A stretch of 46,208 bases of DNA from Weissella kandleri (GCF_001438705.1 NZ_JQBP01000004.1:12091-58298), one strand, 5' to 3'. Positions 23,752-33,015 are shown, counted from the first letter of the stretch. Notes: generated by a model from the letters alone, not told the origin. Numbers and translations are program-made.

Positions 23752-26454
23752 ATGGCTGAAACAAAAGCACCTAAAAAAGCAAAAAAAGTTTTAACGCCTG
23801 AAGAAAAGGCTGCGCGAGTTGAAGCAGCTGAAAAGATGACTGGAGCATTGGTCGAAAAGGCACAAAAGGCTGCAGTCGAATTTTCTACTTATACGCAAGA
23901 ACAAGTTGACAAGATTGTTGCGGCAATGGCTTTAGCTGGTTCTGAGAACTCATTGTTGTTGGCCCATGAAGCGGTTGAAGAAACAGGCCGTGGGGTTGTG
24001 GAAGATAAGGATACGAAGAATCGTTTCGCGTCTGAATCAGTTTATAACGCAATTAAGAATGACAAGACGGTTGGCGTAATCAATGAAGATCGCGTAACTG
24101 GTAAAGTTGAATTAGCAGCTCCCCTTGGGGTCTTAGCTGGAATTGTTCCTACAACTAATCCAACTTCTACGGCCATCTTTAAGTCAATGTTGGCTGCTAA
24201 GACTCGTAACACGATTGTTTTTGCATTCCACCCACAAGCACAAAAGTCATCAGCACATGCAGCTAAGATTGTTTATGACGCAGCCGTTGCAGCTGGGGCA
24301 CCTGAAAACTTCATCCAATGGATTGACAAGCCTTCTTTGGAAGGAACAACAGCTTTGATTAAGAACCCTGGAATTGCCTCAATCTTGGCTACTGGTGGAC
24401 CTTCAATGGTGCACGCTGCCTTGACTTCAGGAAATCCATCAATGGGTGTTGGAGCTGGTAATGGAGCGGTTTATATTGACTCAACTGCTGATGTCGAACG
24501 GGCCGTTGAAGATTTGTTGCTTTCAAAGCGTTTCGATAATGGAATGATTTGTGCAACTGAGAACTCAGCGGTTGTGGCAGCTGACATTTATGATCAGTTC
24601 ATGAAGCAAATGCAAGAGCAAGGTGCTTACTTAGTACCTGCTAAGGATCACGAAAAGTTAGCTGAAGGGGTCTTTGTTAAGAACGCCGATGGTTATGGGG
24701 TTCAGGGACCGGTTGCTGGAATGTCTGGTCAAAATATTGCTAAGCGCGCCGGAATTTCAGTTCCTGCTGACTCTGATGTTTTGTTAGTTGAATTGGATAA
24801 GAAGAATATTGGGGAAGCTTTGTCTTCTGAGAAGTTGAGCCCGGTTTTGTCAGTTTATAAGGCTGGATCACGTCAAGAAGCAATTTCAATCGTTCGGTCA
24901 TTGTTGGCTTATCAAGGAGCTGGACACAACGCTGCGATTCAAATTGGAGCGCAAGACGACCCATTTGTTAAGGAATATGCTGATGCCGTTGAAGCTTCAC
25001 GAATTTTGGTTAACCAACCAGATTCAATCGGTGGCGTTGGAGATATCTATACTGATGCATTGCGTCCATCATTGACGCTTGGAACTGGATCATGGGGGAA
25101 GAATTCATTGTCACACAATCTTTCAACTTACGATTTGCTAAATGTTAAAACCGTTGCTCGCCGTCGTAACCGGCCACAATGGGTTCGCTTGCCAAAGGAC
25201 ATTTACTACGAATCAAACTCAATCACATACTTGCAAGATTTGACTGGAGTAAGCCGGGCCTTTATCGTTGCTGACCCAGGAATGGTTCAATTTGGCTTTG
25301 TTGACAAGGTCTTGGATCAATTTAACTTGAGCACAACTCCTGTTAAGACTTCATTGTACGGAACAGTGCGCCCTGATCCAACCATTTCACAAGCTGTTGA
25401 AATTGCCCGACAAATGTCAGACTTTAAGCCTGATACAGTGATTGCCCTTGGTGGAGGATCAGCCCTTGATGCCGGAAAGATTTCACGGTTCTTGTATGAA
25501 TACTCAACAACCCACCCAGGAATCTTGGAAGATGATGATGCTTTGAAGAATTTGTTTGGAGAATTGCAACAAAAGTTTATGGATATTCGTAAGCGAATTG
25601 TTAAGTTCGACCAGCCACGTTCAACGCAGTTAGTTGCTATCCCAACCACTTCAGGGACGGGATCAGAAGTTACACCATTCGCGGTTATTACTGATGACGA
25701 AACCCACGTTAAGTATCCATTGGCTGACTATGAGTTGACCCCACAAGTGGCGATTGTTGACCCAGAATTTGTTATGACGGTACCAAAGCGCACGGTTGCT
25801 TACTCAGGACTAGATGCTTTGTCGCACGCCTTGGAGTCATACGTTTCAGTTATGTCTTCAGAATTCACACGTCCATGGGCTTTGCAAGCTATCAAGTTGA
25901 TCTTTGATAACTTGGTTGCTTCATATAACTATGACCCAAGCCATCCAACTTTGGAAGGGCGTCAAGCTCGGACCAAGATGCACTATGCTGCAACTTTGGC
26001 TGGACAATCTTTTGCCAACGCCTTCTTGGGAATTAACCACTCAGTGGCTCACAAGACTGGTGGAGAATTTGATTTACCACACGGATTGGCAATTTCAATT
26101 GCTATGCCACACGTAATTAAGTTTAATGCGGTAACGGGTAACGTTAAGCGGACACCGTTCCCACGCTACGAGACTTATACTGCACAAAAGGATTATGCTG
26201 ATATCGCACGTCACCTTGGTTTGCAAGGAAAAAATGATGCCGAATTAGTCGATGCCTTGTTGAAGGAAATCAAGAAGTTAACGGATGCCTTGGATATTGA
26301 TACCACTTTGTCAGGTAATGGTGTTTCTAAGAAGGACTTTGATGCATCAATTGATAAGTTGATGGACTTGGTTTATAACGATCAGTGTACTGCCGGAAAC
26401 CCTCGCCAACCTCGTTTGGAAGAAATCCGTCAATTATTGATTGACCAATTCTAA
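23752..26454 (+). CDS. adhE: Bifunctional acetaldehyde-CoA/alcohol dehydrogenase AdhE
   Basis: A 900-residue fusion that reduces acetyl-CoA to acetaldehyde and then ethanol, oxidising two NADH. This is the main NAD+-regenerating route of heterofermentative lactic acid bacteria. Residues about 1-30 are a lysine/alanine-rich extension. The aldehyde dehydrogenase half (about 30-450) has catalytic Cys267 in MICATENS. The iron alcohol dehydrogenase half (about 480-900) has GGGSALDAGK for NAD and INHSVAHKTGGEFDLPHG (near 761) with iron-binding histidines. AdhE enzymes form spirosome filaments. Codon use is strongly biased like rpoB/rpoC (GGA Gly, TCA Ser, TTG Leu), indicating high expression. cre and Rex-like sites upstream suggest sugar and redox control. 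Confidence 0.96.
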   Translation: MAETKAPKKAKKVLTPEEKAARVEAAEKMTGALVEKAQKAAVEFSTYTQEQVDKIVAAMALAGSENSLLLAHEAVEETGRGVVEDKDTKNRFASESVYNAIKNDKTVGVINEDRVTGKVELAAPLGVLAGIVPTTNPTSTAIFKSMLAAKTRNTIVFAFHPQAQKSSAHAAKIVYDAAVAAGAPENFIQWIDKPSLEGTTALIKNPGIASILATGGPSMVHAALTSGNPSMGVGAGNGAVYIDSTADVERAVEDLLLSKRFDNGMICATENSAVVAADIYDQFMKQMQEQGAYLVPAKDHEKLAEGVFVKNADGYGVQGPVAGMSGQNIAKRAGISVPADSDVLLVELDKKNIGEALSSEKLSPVLSVYKAGSRQEAISIVRSLLAYQGAGHNAAIQIGAQDDPFVKEYADAVEASRILVNQPDSIGGVGDIYTDALRPSLTLGTGSWGKNSLSHNLSTYDLLNVKTVARRRNRPQWVRLPKDIYYESNSITYLQDLTGVSRAFIVADPGMVQFGFVDKVLDQFNLSTTPVKTSLYGTVRPDPTISQAVEIARQMSDFKPDTVIALGGGSALDAGKISRFLYEYSTTHPGILEDDDALKNLFGELQQKFMDIRKRIVKFDQPRSTQLVAIPTTSGTGSEVTPFAVITDDETHVKYPLADYELTPQVAIVDPEFVMTVPKRTVAYSGLDALSHALESYVSVMSSEFTRPWALQAIKLIFDNLVASYNYDPSHPTLEGRQARTKMHYAATLAGQSFANAFLGINHSVAHKTGGEFDLPHGLAISIAMPHVIKFNAVTGNVKRTPFPRYETYTAQKDYADIARHLGLQGKNDAELVDALLKEIKKLTDALDIDTTLSGNGVSKKDFDASIDKLMDLVYNDQCTAGNPRQPRLEEIRQLLIDQF

Positions 26455-26488
26455 GCTCAGCTTTGCGGTTTCAAATGCATTAAATATA

Positions 26489-26524
26489 AAAGGATGATTG
26501 ATATTATTTCGATTATCCTTTTTT
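26489..26524 (+). terminator. Terminator of adhE
   Basis: AAAGGATGAT pairs with ATTATCCTTT (one wobble), with a 13-nt loop and a T run. Confidence 0.9.
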
Positions 26525-26606
26525 ATTCTGCATTTGGCAGTTGGGGTGGCGGTTGAATGTTGGCTGAAATTTTTCATTTTGCTACAAAGAATTTATTCAT
26601 GAATAT

Positions 26607-26633
26607 AAAAAACGCTGACTCAGAAGCCAACGT
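26607..26633 (-). terminator. Terminator of the hdeD-like locus
   Basis: On the minus strand ACGTTGGC pairs with GTCAGCGT (two wobbles), loop TTCTGA, followed by TTTTTT, 18 bases after the stop at 26652. Confidence 0.82.
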
Positions 26634-26651
26634 CATTTTACTTAGCACAGT

Positions 26652-27170
26652 TTAAAAGGTTTCAACAATATAGTTGATTCCGATTGATATGAAATAAAAG
26701 CCAATCAAGAACGCCAAAGTTAAGGCTGAGGTAATTGGATCAAAGAGCAAAATAATTCCCAAGATAAATCCTAAGATGCTCATTATTAATTTTAACCAGT
26801 AAAAACCGTCACTTGCTAAACGGTAGATATCACCGATCATTAAAGTATGGATTGAATCGAGGATAAACCAAGCAGCAAAGATATATGGTAGGATTGTCAG
26901 CCCAGCATACAAGTTAAAGAAGAAGAAAATTCCGATAATAATATCAAGAACGCCCAAAACGAGCGTAGTGGTTCCCTTCTGGCCAGTAATATTTTGCCAG
27001 CCAGCGGTTTCAAATGAAAATTTCAAAAGTGCCCTTTAAAAGGCTCTGACCGCAAAAATGATAACCAAAGCTAGTAAGTTCGCTCCAGGCATATTGATTG
27101 ATAGTATCGCAATTAGAACGAAAAGGATTCCCGATAGGAAAAGGCTCCAATTAAATGTGCCTTGTTGCAT
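26652..27170 (-). pseudogene. HdeD/DUF308 membrane protein interrupted by an in-frame stop
   Basis: HdeD-like (DUF308) proteins are small six-helix membrane proteins of unclear role, often acid-stress linked. A good start is at 27170 (ATG, AGGAGG seven bases upstream). It reads MQQGTFNWSLFLSGILFVLI and continues to a TAA at 27036-27038 after 44 codons. The same frame continues without shift as a second hydrophobic segment to the stop at 26652, with VLGVLDIIIGIFFFFN. The joined length, about 172 codons, equals the normal family length, so a single nonsense change explains the break. A TTG at 27026 with AAAGGG five bases before it could restart translation and make a 124-residue C-terminal piece, so two split products remain possible. 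Confidence 0.82.
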
Positions 27171-27250
27171 ATGAAAACCTCCTGAAAAATAAATTTGATA
27201 TGGGTTAGTGTGGCTTATGGGAATCTTTTAAAATTTATTAAGGAGATTTC

Positions 27251-27287
27251 GTGCAATATCGCACTTTTATGGGGAATAAGGTACAAT
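27251..27287 (+). promoter_or_regulatory. Candidate ndh promoter with GTGC/GCAC dyad
   Basis: TACAAT (27282-27287) is the -10. The -35 (near 27259) is poor and overlaps a GTGC-AATATC-GCAC dyad (27251-27264), which may be an activator or repressor site. Confidence 0.5.
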
Positions 27288-27324
27288 AAGGTGAAAGGAA
27301 GTCATAAATAAAATGAGGTGCGCC

Positions 27325-28932
27325 ATGGTAAAAAACATTGTCATTGTGGGAGCCGGATATGCAGGAGTTACTGCTACACATCAATTGGCTCAACAATTGG
27401 AAGCTCAGTCAGAATATCAGGTTGTCCTTTTAGATGATCATCCCTTTTTTACCTATCGCACCAGTTTGCATGAAGTAGCGGCAAAACGGATTGAATCAAG
27501 TGATGTTCAGTTTGATTTACGCCAATTATTTATGCATCAAAAAAACGTTAAAATTGTTACGACGCATGTGGAACAAATTGACGTTGAAACGAAGACGTTG
27601 ACGACGTCGGTAGGGCCGATTGAATATGAGCAATTAATTTGGTCCAGCGGGGTCGAAGCTAAGACTACAGTTCCTGGAGTAGCTGAATACGGGTTCCCAT
27701 TTTGGAGTTTGGATCAAGCGACGCGGTTGCGGGTCCAGATTGAAGAGATGGTGCGTCAAGGGGCAATTGAATTAGAAGCAAAAGAACGTCAAGCTAAATT
27801 GCGCCTAGTGGTCGTGGGTGGTAATAATACTGGGATTCAGATGCTTGGCGAATTACTGGATGAACGTCGCGTTTTGGCAAAGGCTAATCAGTTACGGCAG
27901 CGTGAAATTGAATTGGTCTTGGTTGAAAAGCAGCCACAGATATTAGCTAGTCTAGCGGACAAACGCATAAGTCAGAAAGTAGCTAATTATTTAAAGCATC
28001 AAGGTGTGAAAATATATTTACATCAGACGGTTGAAACGGTCACTGCGGAGGGCGTGGTGTTAAACGACGGCACGCAATTAATGAGTCGCACCGTCATTTG
28101 GGCTGGTGGGACGCAAGGACGCCAACAAGTCACTAATTTATCCTTTACGACGAACGAACAACAGCATGTCGAAGTTGACGCATTGATGCAAGTACAGGGC
28201 TTAAAAGATGTTTATGCCGTGGGTGATGCGATTCAAAAGGCAGATAACCGTTTATCAAATGTAAATACGGCTGTTCAAGAAGCTAAGGTCGCAGCGCACA
28301 ATATTCAGGTAAAGGTGCGCGATAAAGGCGAACTTCAGAAAATGAAGCCGGCCGCGCAACGCATCTTTATTTCAGTGGGGTCGCGGTATGGGGTTGCAGT
28401 TTGGAAATCTCATTTAGCTATGACAGGGTTCTTGGCCCGTCACGCCAAACATTGGAGTAATTTGTATTTCCTACGATCAATTGGCTCATTTTATCAAATG
28501 GTTAAATATATTCAGCGTGAAATTTTTGAAAGTACCGCTAAGTTACCGGAACAACAAGGAAACGTCGCGAATGTCGGTAATATTTTATGGTCTGTGCCAC
28601 TCCGTTTGGCAACAGGGGTTTTCTTAATGATTACCGGGGTCGCAGTCGGCAGTGGTGTTGGCGGCTTCTTTGCCCTTGTTGGAATCGCATTGTTTATTGG
28701 ATTTATGACCACTTTGGCCGGTTTTTTAACCTTAATTCTTTCATTGATCATGCTAGGAACGTCATTTTCAATTTCTGCACTGCTGTTGCCCTTTGTGGGA
28801 ATTGCGCTGATGAATGGGGCGGGGCGTTCGTTTGGCGTCGATCATTGGTTAATTCCTTGGCTGGAGAAGAACCTTGGGACGTTAATTACTGGTGACAGTA
28901 AAGCGAGTTATAATGATTTAGCTGAAAAGTAA
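27325..28932 (+). CDS. ndh: Type II NADH dehydrogenase with C-terminal membrane domain
   Basis: A 535-residue FAD-dependent NAD(P)H:quinone oxidoreductase of the NDH-2 family, which passes electrons from NADH to quinone without pumping protons. The FAD dinucleotide fold is at the N-terminus (IVIVGAGYAGV), the NADH fold near 165 (LRLVVVGGNNTG) and the second FAD contact in VYAVGDA near 298. Beyond the normal end at about 400, a tail of 130 residues (about 415-520) holds some four hydrophobic helices resembling the DoxX family, so this enzyme is anchored by its own membrane domain. The start is ATG 27325 after GAGGTG; an ATG at 27313 precedes that site. It is divergent from the broken hdeD-like gene. 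Confidence 0.85.
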   Translation: MVKNIVIVGAGYAGVTATHQLAQQLEAQSEYQVVLLDDHPFFTYRTSLHEVAAKRIESSDVQFDLRQLFMHQKNVKIVTTHVEQIDVETKTLTTSVGPIEYEQLIWSSGVEAKTTVPGVAEYGFPFWSLDQATRLRVQIEEMVRQGAIELEAKERQAKLRLVVVGGNNTGIQMLGELLDERRVLAKANQLRQREIELVLVEKQPQILASLADKRISQKVANYLKHQGVKIYLHQTVETVTAEGVVLNDGTQLMSRTVIWAGGTQGRQQVTNLSFTTNEQQHVEVDALMQVQGLKDVYAVGDAIQKADNRLSNVNTAVQEAKVAAHNIQVKVRDKGELQKMKPAAQRIFISVGSRYGVAVWKSHLAMTGFLARHAKHWSNLYFLRSIGSFYQMVKYIQREIFESTAKLPEQQGNVANVGNILWSVPLRLATGVFLMITGVAVGSGVGGFFALVGIALFIGFMTTLAGFLTLILSLIMLGTSFSISALLLPFVGIALMNGAGRSFGVDHWLIPWLEKNLGTLITGDSKASYNDLAEK

Positions 28933-28943
28933 ATTGAACAAAA

Positions 28944-28976
28944 TAAAAAAGAGGTTGGAACTAGGTTTTAGCCTCT
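28944..28976. terminator. Terminator between convergent ndh and TrmH-type genes
   Basis: AGAGGTT pairs with AGCCTCT (one wobble). The T run is best on the minus strand (TTTTTT), so it mainly ends the TrmH-type gene; on the plus strand the tail is weaker (CATTTTAT). Confidence 0.75.
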
Positions 28977-29006
28977 CATTTTATAGTTTGTATGATTTTT
29001 AAGGGG

Positions 29007-29615
29007 TTAGTTAGCTGGATTTTGGGGATGTTGCGCAGCATAAAAGGCCATCACAATCCCATGGGCGACTGAGACGTTTAATGAACGGACGCTTCCGGCT
29101 TGCGGAATGTATAACATTTGATCAGTTGCGGCAATTAAATCGTCCGCTAAGCCAATTTGTTCTTCACCAAAGACAAAGGCGGCTTTCGTGGCTAATTGAG
29201 TGGTAAATAGGTTTTGTGGTTGATAGCTTTCAATGTTATCAATGGCATAAATGGTGTAACCTTCCGCATGCAGTTGATCAAAAACTTGTTGGTAATCCGT
29301 CACGCGATGGTGCTCGACGTGTTCATAGTTATAAGTGCCGACTGAACCGCGCCGATCCCATTTCTTAGCCCCTTCTGGTCGATTTGGAAATGATTGGTTG
29401 ACAGGATTTAAGAAAATTAATTTACGGGTCGCAAAGGCGTTGCTATTGCGGACTGCAGTGGCCTTATTAAAATCATGCGTTAAATTTTGCATAATAGACA
29501 CGGCCGGGCTGCGTTTGTGGTCTAAATCGGCCCGAATCGCTTCGTCAGACATATTTTTATAATAATCAGTTACATTTCGATAATCATTTGAGTGTGATAA
29601 ATCAATCTCAGCCAT
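29007..29615 (-). CDS. TrmH/SpoU-family RNA 2'-O-ribose methyltransferase
   Basis: A 202-residue SPOUT-class methyltransferase, expected to methylate a ribose 2'-hydroxyl in tRNA or rRNA using S-adenosylmethionine. The knot motifs are clear: motif 2-like FVFGEEQIGLADD (about 149-161) and motif 3-like IPQAGSVRSLNVSVAHGIVM (about 170-189), with the conserved Asn that helps catalysis. An Arg near 40-60 may be the motif 1 residue. There is no separate RNA-binding domain, but the N-terminal 50 residues are polar. The exact target cannot be told from the sequence. ATG 29615 follows GAGGG by 8 bases. It is convergent with ndh and divergent from ecfA1. Confidence 0.85.
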   Translation of the reverse strand: MAEIDLSHSNDYRNVTDYYKNMSDEAIRADLDHKRSPAVSIMQNLTHDFNKATAVRNSNAFATRKLIFLNPVNQSFPNRPEGAKKWDRRGSVGTYNYEHVEHHRVTDYQQVFDQLHAEGYTIYAIDNIESYQPQNLFTTQLATKAAFVFGEEQIGLADDLIAATDQMLYIPQAGSVRSLNVSVAHGIVMAFYAAQHPQNPAN

Positions 29616-29707
29616 GCTAAGACCCTCTTTTCGTTAATAAATTGGCCAAGCATTTTTAGATAAAATGATTAGCGTTATTTTTATTGTAACAAGATATGCA
29701 AGCGATT

Positions 29708-29716
29708 TGGTAAAAT
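29708..29716 (+). promoter_or_regulatory. Extended -10 promoter of the ecf operon
   Basis: TGG-TAAAAT (TAAAAT at 29711-29716) is an extended -10, 32 bases before the ecfA1 ATG. No good -35 is seen. The same TGGTAAAAT occurs upstream of dnaX. Confidence 0.55.
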
Positions 29717-29747
29717 ATATTTGTAATGTTGATAAAGGATAAATACC

Positions 29748-30590
29748 ATGGAAAAAATAATTGAAATTAAAAATTTAACGTATGCGTATCCGAATCAAAC
29801 TAAAGCAGCCTTACAAAATTTATCGTTAACGGTGAACCGGGGGGCTTGGGTGGCTTTAATTGGACATAATGGTTCGGGAAAGTCGACCTTGGCTAAATTA
29901 TTAAACCATTTGCTAACCCCCAGTGATGGACAAATTTTAATTGATCAAATTCCGGTTGATGATGAGCATGTTGATGTCATTCGTAATCGAGTGGGGATGG
30001 TGTTCCAAAATCCGGATAATCAGTTTGTCGGGGCGACAGTGGCTGATGATGTCGCGTTTGGTTTAGAAAACCGGCAAATGCCCCATGCGCAGATGCAAGA
30101 ACGTGTCCAAATGGTTTTAGAAGAAGTGCATATGTGGGAGTTCGCCGAGCGTGAACCAGCGCATCTTTCGGGGGGGCAAAAGCAGCGGGTTGCCATTGCG
30201 AGCGCCTTAGCCATTGAGCCACAAATTTTGATTTTAGACGAAGCAACGGCCATGTTGGATCCAAAAGGCCGTTTTGAAATGATGGAAGAGGTCCGTCAGT
30301 TAAAAGCTGACCTCGGCCCTGATTTAACAGTCATTTCGATTACACATGATATTGATGAAGCCGCTAGCGCTGATCAAGTGATTGTGTTAAATGATGGTCA
30401 ATTAGTTGAAACGGGGACGCCGGATGAAATCTTTACGGATGCGCAAAAATTACAAGCGCTCGGCTTAGATGTACCTTTTGCGGAACAATTAAAAGCGAAA
30501 TTAGCCGCGCGAGGGGTGGCAGTACCAACCCAATATGAAACGATGGAAGGAATGGCGGAGTGGATATGGCAATTAATTTCCAAGAAGTAG
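29748..30590 (+). CDS. ecfA1: ECF transporter ATPase EcfA1
   Basis: One of the two ATPases of the energy-coupling factor module, which powers vitamin and nickel/cobalt uptake with various substrate-binding S components. The 280 residues contain Walker A GHNGSGKST (near 38), the Q-loop VFQNPDNQF, signature LSGGQKQR (near 141), Walker B ILILDEATAMLDP and a switch His in ITHD. The C-terminal extension of about 60 residues is typical of EcfA. The ATG follows AAAGGAT by 8 bases. It overlaps ecfA2 by 25 bases, so translation is coupled. No S component lies nearby, which indicates a group II module shared by unlinked S proteins. Confidence 0.93.
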   Translation: MEKIIEIKNLTYAYPNQTKAALQNLSLTVNRGAWVALIGHNGSGKSTLAKLLNHLLTPSDGQILIDQIPVDDEHVDVIRNRVGMVFQNPDNQFVGATVADDVAFGLENRQMPHAQMQERVQMVLEEVHMWEFAEREPAHLSGGQKQRVAIASALAIEPQILILDEATAMLDPKGRFEMMEEVRQLKADLGPDLTVISITHDIDEAASADQVIVLNDGQLVETGTPDEIFTDAQKLQALGLDVPFAEQLKAKLAARGVAVPTQYETMEGMAEWIWQLISKK

Positions 30591-31429
30591 GCTTTACCTA
30601 TCAAGCTGGGACGCCGTTTGCGAGCGAGGGCTTGCATGATGTTAATTTTAAAATTCCATTACAGCAATTTACGGCGTTAATTGGGCACACTGGCTCAGGG
30701 AAATCGACGACGTTACAATTGCTAGATGGGTTGACCATACCCACAGTTGGAAAAGTGGAAGTTCTAAATCAAACGCTACAAGCCGATACCTTGATTAAGA
30801 CGACGAATCAATTACGGGAGCACGTGGGACTGGTATTTCAATTTCCCGAGGCGCAGTTGTTTGAGGATACGGTCTTAGCAGATGTGATGTTTGGGCCTTT
30901 AAATTTTGGTGCTAGTAAAACTGAAGCTAAACAAAGAGCACAGGAAGCATTAAGGTTGGTCGATTTGTCTGCTGAATTTGAAAGCCAGTCACCGTTTGAT
31001 TTGTCAGGTGGCCAAATGCGACGCGTGGCTATCGCGGGCGTGTTAGCTTTAGAACCGGAGCTTCTGATTTTAGATGAGCCCACAGCTGGTTTGGATCCAA
31101 AAGGACAAGCAGATTTAATGGCCTTGTTTGCCCGGCTGCAACAGGAACGTCATTTGACGGTAGTCGTGGTAACGCATCAGATGGAATTTGTCGCACAATA
31201 TGCGCAACATGTGGTAGTTTTTGAGCAGGGGACCGTGGTCAAAGAAGGAACGCCAGCTGAGATCTTTGCGGATAGTGCGTGGCTGCGGGAACGTCAATTG
31301 GATGTGCCCATGGTTCGCCAATTTACAGATTTGTTAACGCAAAAAGGGGTGGCATTAACGCCGACGCTTGATTTAGATCAGTTGACAGACCAAATTGTGG
31401 CAAAAATTCAAGGAGGCCGCGATGTTTAA
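30566..31429 (+). CDS. ecfA2: ECF transporter ATPase EcfA2
   Basis: The second ATPase of the ECF module, 287 residues. Motifs are Walker A GHTGSGKST (near 38), Q-loop VFQFPEAQL, signature LSGGQMRR, Walker B LLILDEPTAGLDP and the switch His in VTHQ. The FPEAQL Q-loop and GGQMRR signature separate EcfA2 from EcfA1. I chose ATG 30566 with GGAG five bases upstream, inside the end of ecfA1; a GTG at 30560 overlaps the ribosome site. It overlaps ecfT by 8 bases. With EcfA1 it forms the heterodimer that drives the EcfT coupling helices. Confidence 0.93.
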   Translation: MAINFQEVGFTYQAGTPFASEGLHDVNFKIPLQQFTALIGHTGSGKSTTLQLLDGLTIPTVGKVEVLNQTLQADTLIKTTNQLREHVGLVFQFPEAQLFEDTVLADVMFGPLNFGASKTEAKQRAQEALRLVDLSAEFESQSPFDLSGGQMRRVAIAGVLALEPELLILDEPTAGLDPKGQADLMALFARLQQERHLTVVVVTHQMEFVAQYAQHVVVFEQGTVVKEGTPAEIFADSAWLRERQLDVPMVRQFTDLLTQKGVALTPTLDLDQLTDQIVAKIQGGRDV

Positions 31430-32228
31430 TAAAATATTGATTGGGCGGTTTATCCCCGGGCATTCGTTAGTTCATCGCTTAGATGCCCGTGTGAAGTTGA
31501 TTGTTAGTATTGCTTTTATTTTTGTGATTTTTTTGGCGACGAGCTGGCCATCATACCTGTGGGCCAGTGCCTTTACATTATTAGTCGTTATGATGACAGG
31601 GTTAGGATTACGGGTTTATTTGCGCGGGATTCGGCCGTTAATTTATTTAATGTTGTTTACCACCGCCTTGCAGATTTTATTTGTGACGACGGGACCAATT
31701 TGGTGGCAGTGGGGCTGGTTGAAAATTACTGAAGATGGGGTTGTGAATGGAATTGCGATTTTTATTCGCTTTTTGTTGATTATTCTCATCTCGACCGTTT
31801 TGACGCTCACAACTGCGCCGTTAGATTTAGCAGACGCGATGGAACAATTATTACAACCATTGAAAAAAATCGGGGTCCCAGTGGCCGAATTAGCGTTAAT
31901 GCTATCGATTGCATTACGGTTTATTCCAACTTTGCTGGATGAGGCGGAAAAGATTGTGAATGCGCAGCGTGCACGCGGGGTTCGGTTTAATGAAGGAAAT
32001 CTTTTGCAACGCGTCAAAGCCTTTGTGCCTGTTTTGATTCCGCTCTTTATTAATGCAATTAAACGGGCAATTGAATTAGGAGATGCGATGGAAGCGCGTG
32101 GTTATCGGGGTGATGTTGAACGCACAAAATACCGACAACATCATTGGCAAATAAATGACACTGTGGCTTTGCTGAGCTTTATTATTTTTAGTTGCGCTTT
32201 AGCTTGGTTACGGTATATTTTTGGATGA
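31422..32228 (+). CDS. ecfT: ECF transporter transmembrane subunit EcfT
   Basis: The membrane scaffold of the ECF transporter, 268 residues with an N-terminal group of helices (about 20-130) and a long cytoplasmic coupling region. The two Ala-Arg-Gly motifs that dock onto EcfA1/EcfA2 are present: NAQRARGVRF and AMEARGYRG. The start is ATG 31422 with a perfect AGGAGG five bases upstream, overlapping the end of ecfA2. truA follows after 40 bases, an order found widely in Lactobacillales downstream of ribosomal-protein operons; here no ribosomal-protein genes precede it within the window. Confidence 0.93.
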   Translation: MFNKILIGRFIPGHSLVHRLDARVKLIVSIAFIFVIFLATSWPSYLWASAFTLLVVMMTGLGLRVYLRGIRPLIYLMLFTTALQILFVTTGPIWWQWGWLKITEDGVVNGIAIFIRFLLIILISTVLTLTTAPLDLADAMEQLLQPLKKIGVPVAELALMLSIALRFIPTLLDEAEKIVNAQRARGVRFNEGNLLQRVKAFVPVLIPLFINAIKRAIELGDAMEARGYRGDVERTKYRQHHWQINDTVALLSFIIFSCALAWLRYIFG

Positions 32229-32268
32229 GTTGTAGTTTGAATTTAAGATGAAATTAGAGGAAATAAGA

Positions 32269-33015
32269 ATGCCAAGATATCGGGCGCTGATAGCGTATGA
32301 TGGAACAGACTTTTTGGGCTGGCAAGTGCAGCCGGGTAGACGTACGGTGCAAGGAGAACTGGAAAAAGCGGTGAACCGCATGGCTAAGGACCCTGATCCG
32401 GCGTTAAAAGTACATGGTTCAGGTCGTACGGACGCCGGCGTCCACGCGTTAGGACAGGTTGCACATTTTGATTTACCCTTTGCGATTCCTGAAGAAGGCG
32501 TGCGCAAAGGTTTATCGACGATGTTACCATACGACATTGAAATTAAACAAATTCAACGGGTCGATGATGATTTTCATGCCCAATATAGTGCGCATACCAA
32601 AACCTACCGCTATCGACTGACCAATCGGGAATTTCGGGACCCATTTCGCCGTAATTATACTGGTTATTGGCCCCGCCGCTTAGATGTTGCTGCAATGCAA
32701 ATGGCGATTGGTGATTATTTGGGCGAACATGATTGGCAAAGTTTTGCAGCAGCGGGGTATCAGGCCAAAACGACGGTGCGGACGGTGACTCGGGCGAATT
32801 TGGAGCAAGTGAGTGAGGATGAATTGATTTTTGAATTCACGGGAACGGGATTTTTATACAATCAGATTCGCATTATGGTTGGTGTCTTACTTGAAATCGG
32901 CATGGGAAGTCGGTCTGTACATGATATTCCAAGATTATTAGCGGCAAAGGATCGGCAACAAGCACGGTTGACGGCACCAGCAAGCGGGCTATATTTAAAA
33001 TCAGTGGATTACTAA
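32269..33015 (+). CDS. truA: tRNA pseudouridine synthase A
   Basis: TruA converts uridines 38-40 of the tRNA anticodon arm to pseudouridine. The protein of 248 residues begins MPRYRALIAYDGTDFLGWQ, and the catalytic aspartate is in the GSGRTDAGVHALGQ motif near 52-65. Later it has FTGTGFLYNQIRIMVG, which lines the active site. The ATG at 32269 has AGAGG about 8 bases before it; an in-frame ATG at 32248 precedes that and is rejected. It lies 40 bases after ecfT and is probably co-transcribed with it. The SRP RNA promoter starts just after its stop. Confidence 0.95.
   Translation: MPRYRALIAYDGTDFLGWQVQPGRRTVQGELEKAVNRMAKDPDPALKVHGSGRTDAGVHALGQVAHFDLPFAIPEEGVRKGLSTMLPYDIEIKQIQRVDDDFHAQYSAHTKTYRYRLTNREFRDPFRRNYTGYWPRRLDVAAMQMAIGDYLGEHDWQSFAAAGYQAKTTVRTVTRANLEQVSEDELIFEFTGTGFLYNQIRIMVGVLLEIGMGSRSVHDIPRLLAAKDRQQARLTAPASGLYLKSVDY

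Noticed and set aside
23577-23759. Short plus-strand reading frame of 60 codons just before adhE
   Set aside because: It covers the cre site and the adhE promoter, has no ribosome site and no recognisable protein pattern.
29694-29708. cre-like ATGCAAGCGATTTGG before ecfA1
   Set aside because: It fails the consensus at the last two positions, including the invariant C, so I do not call it.
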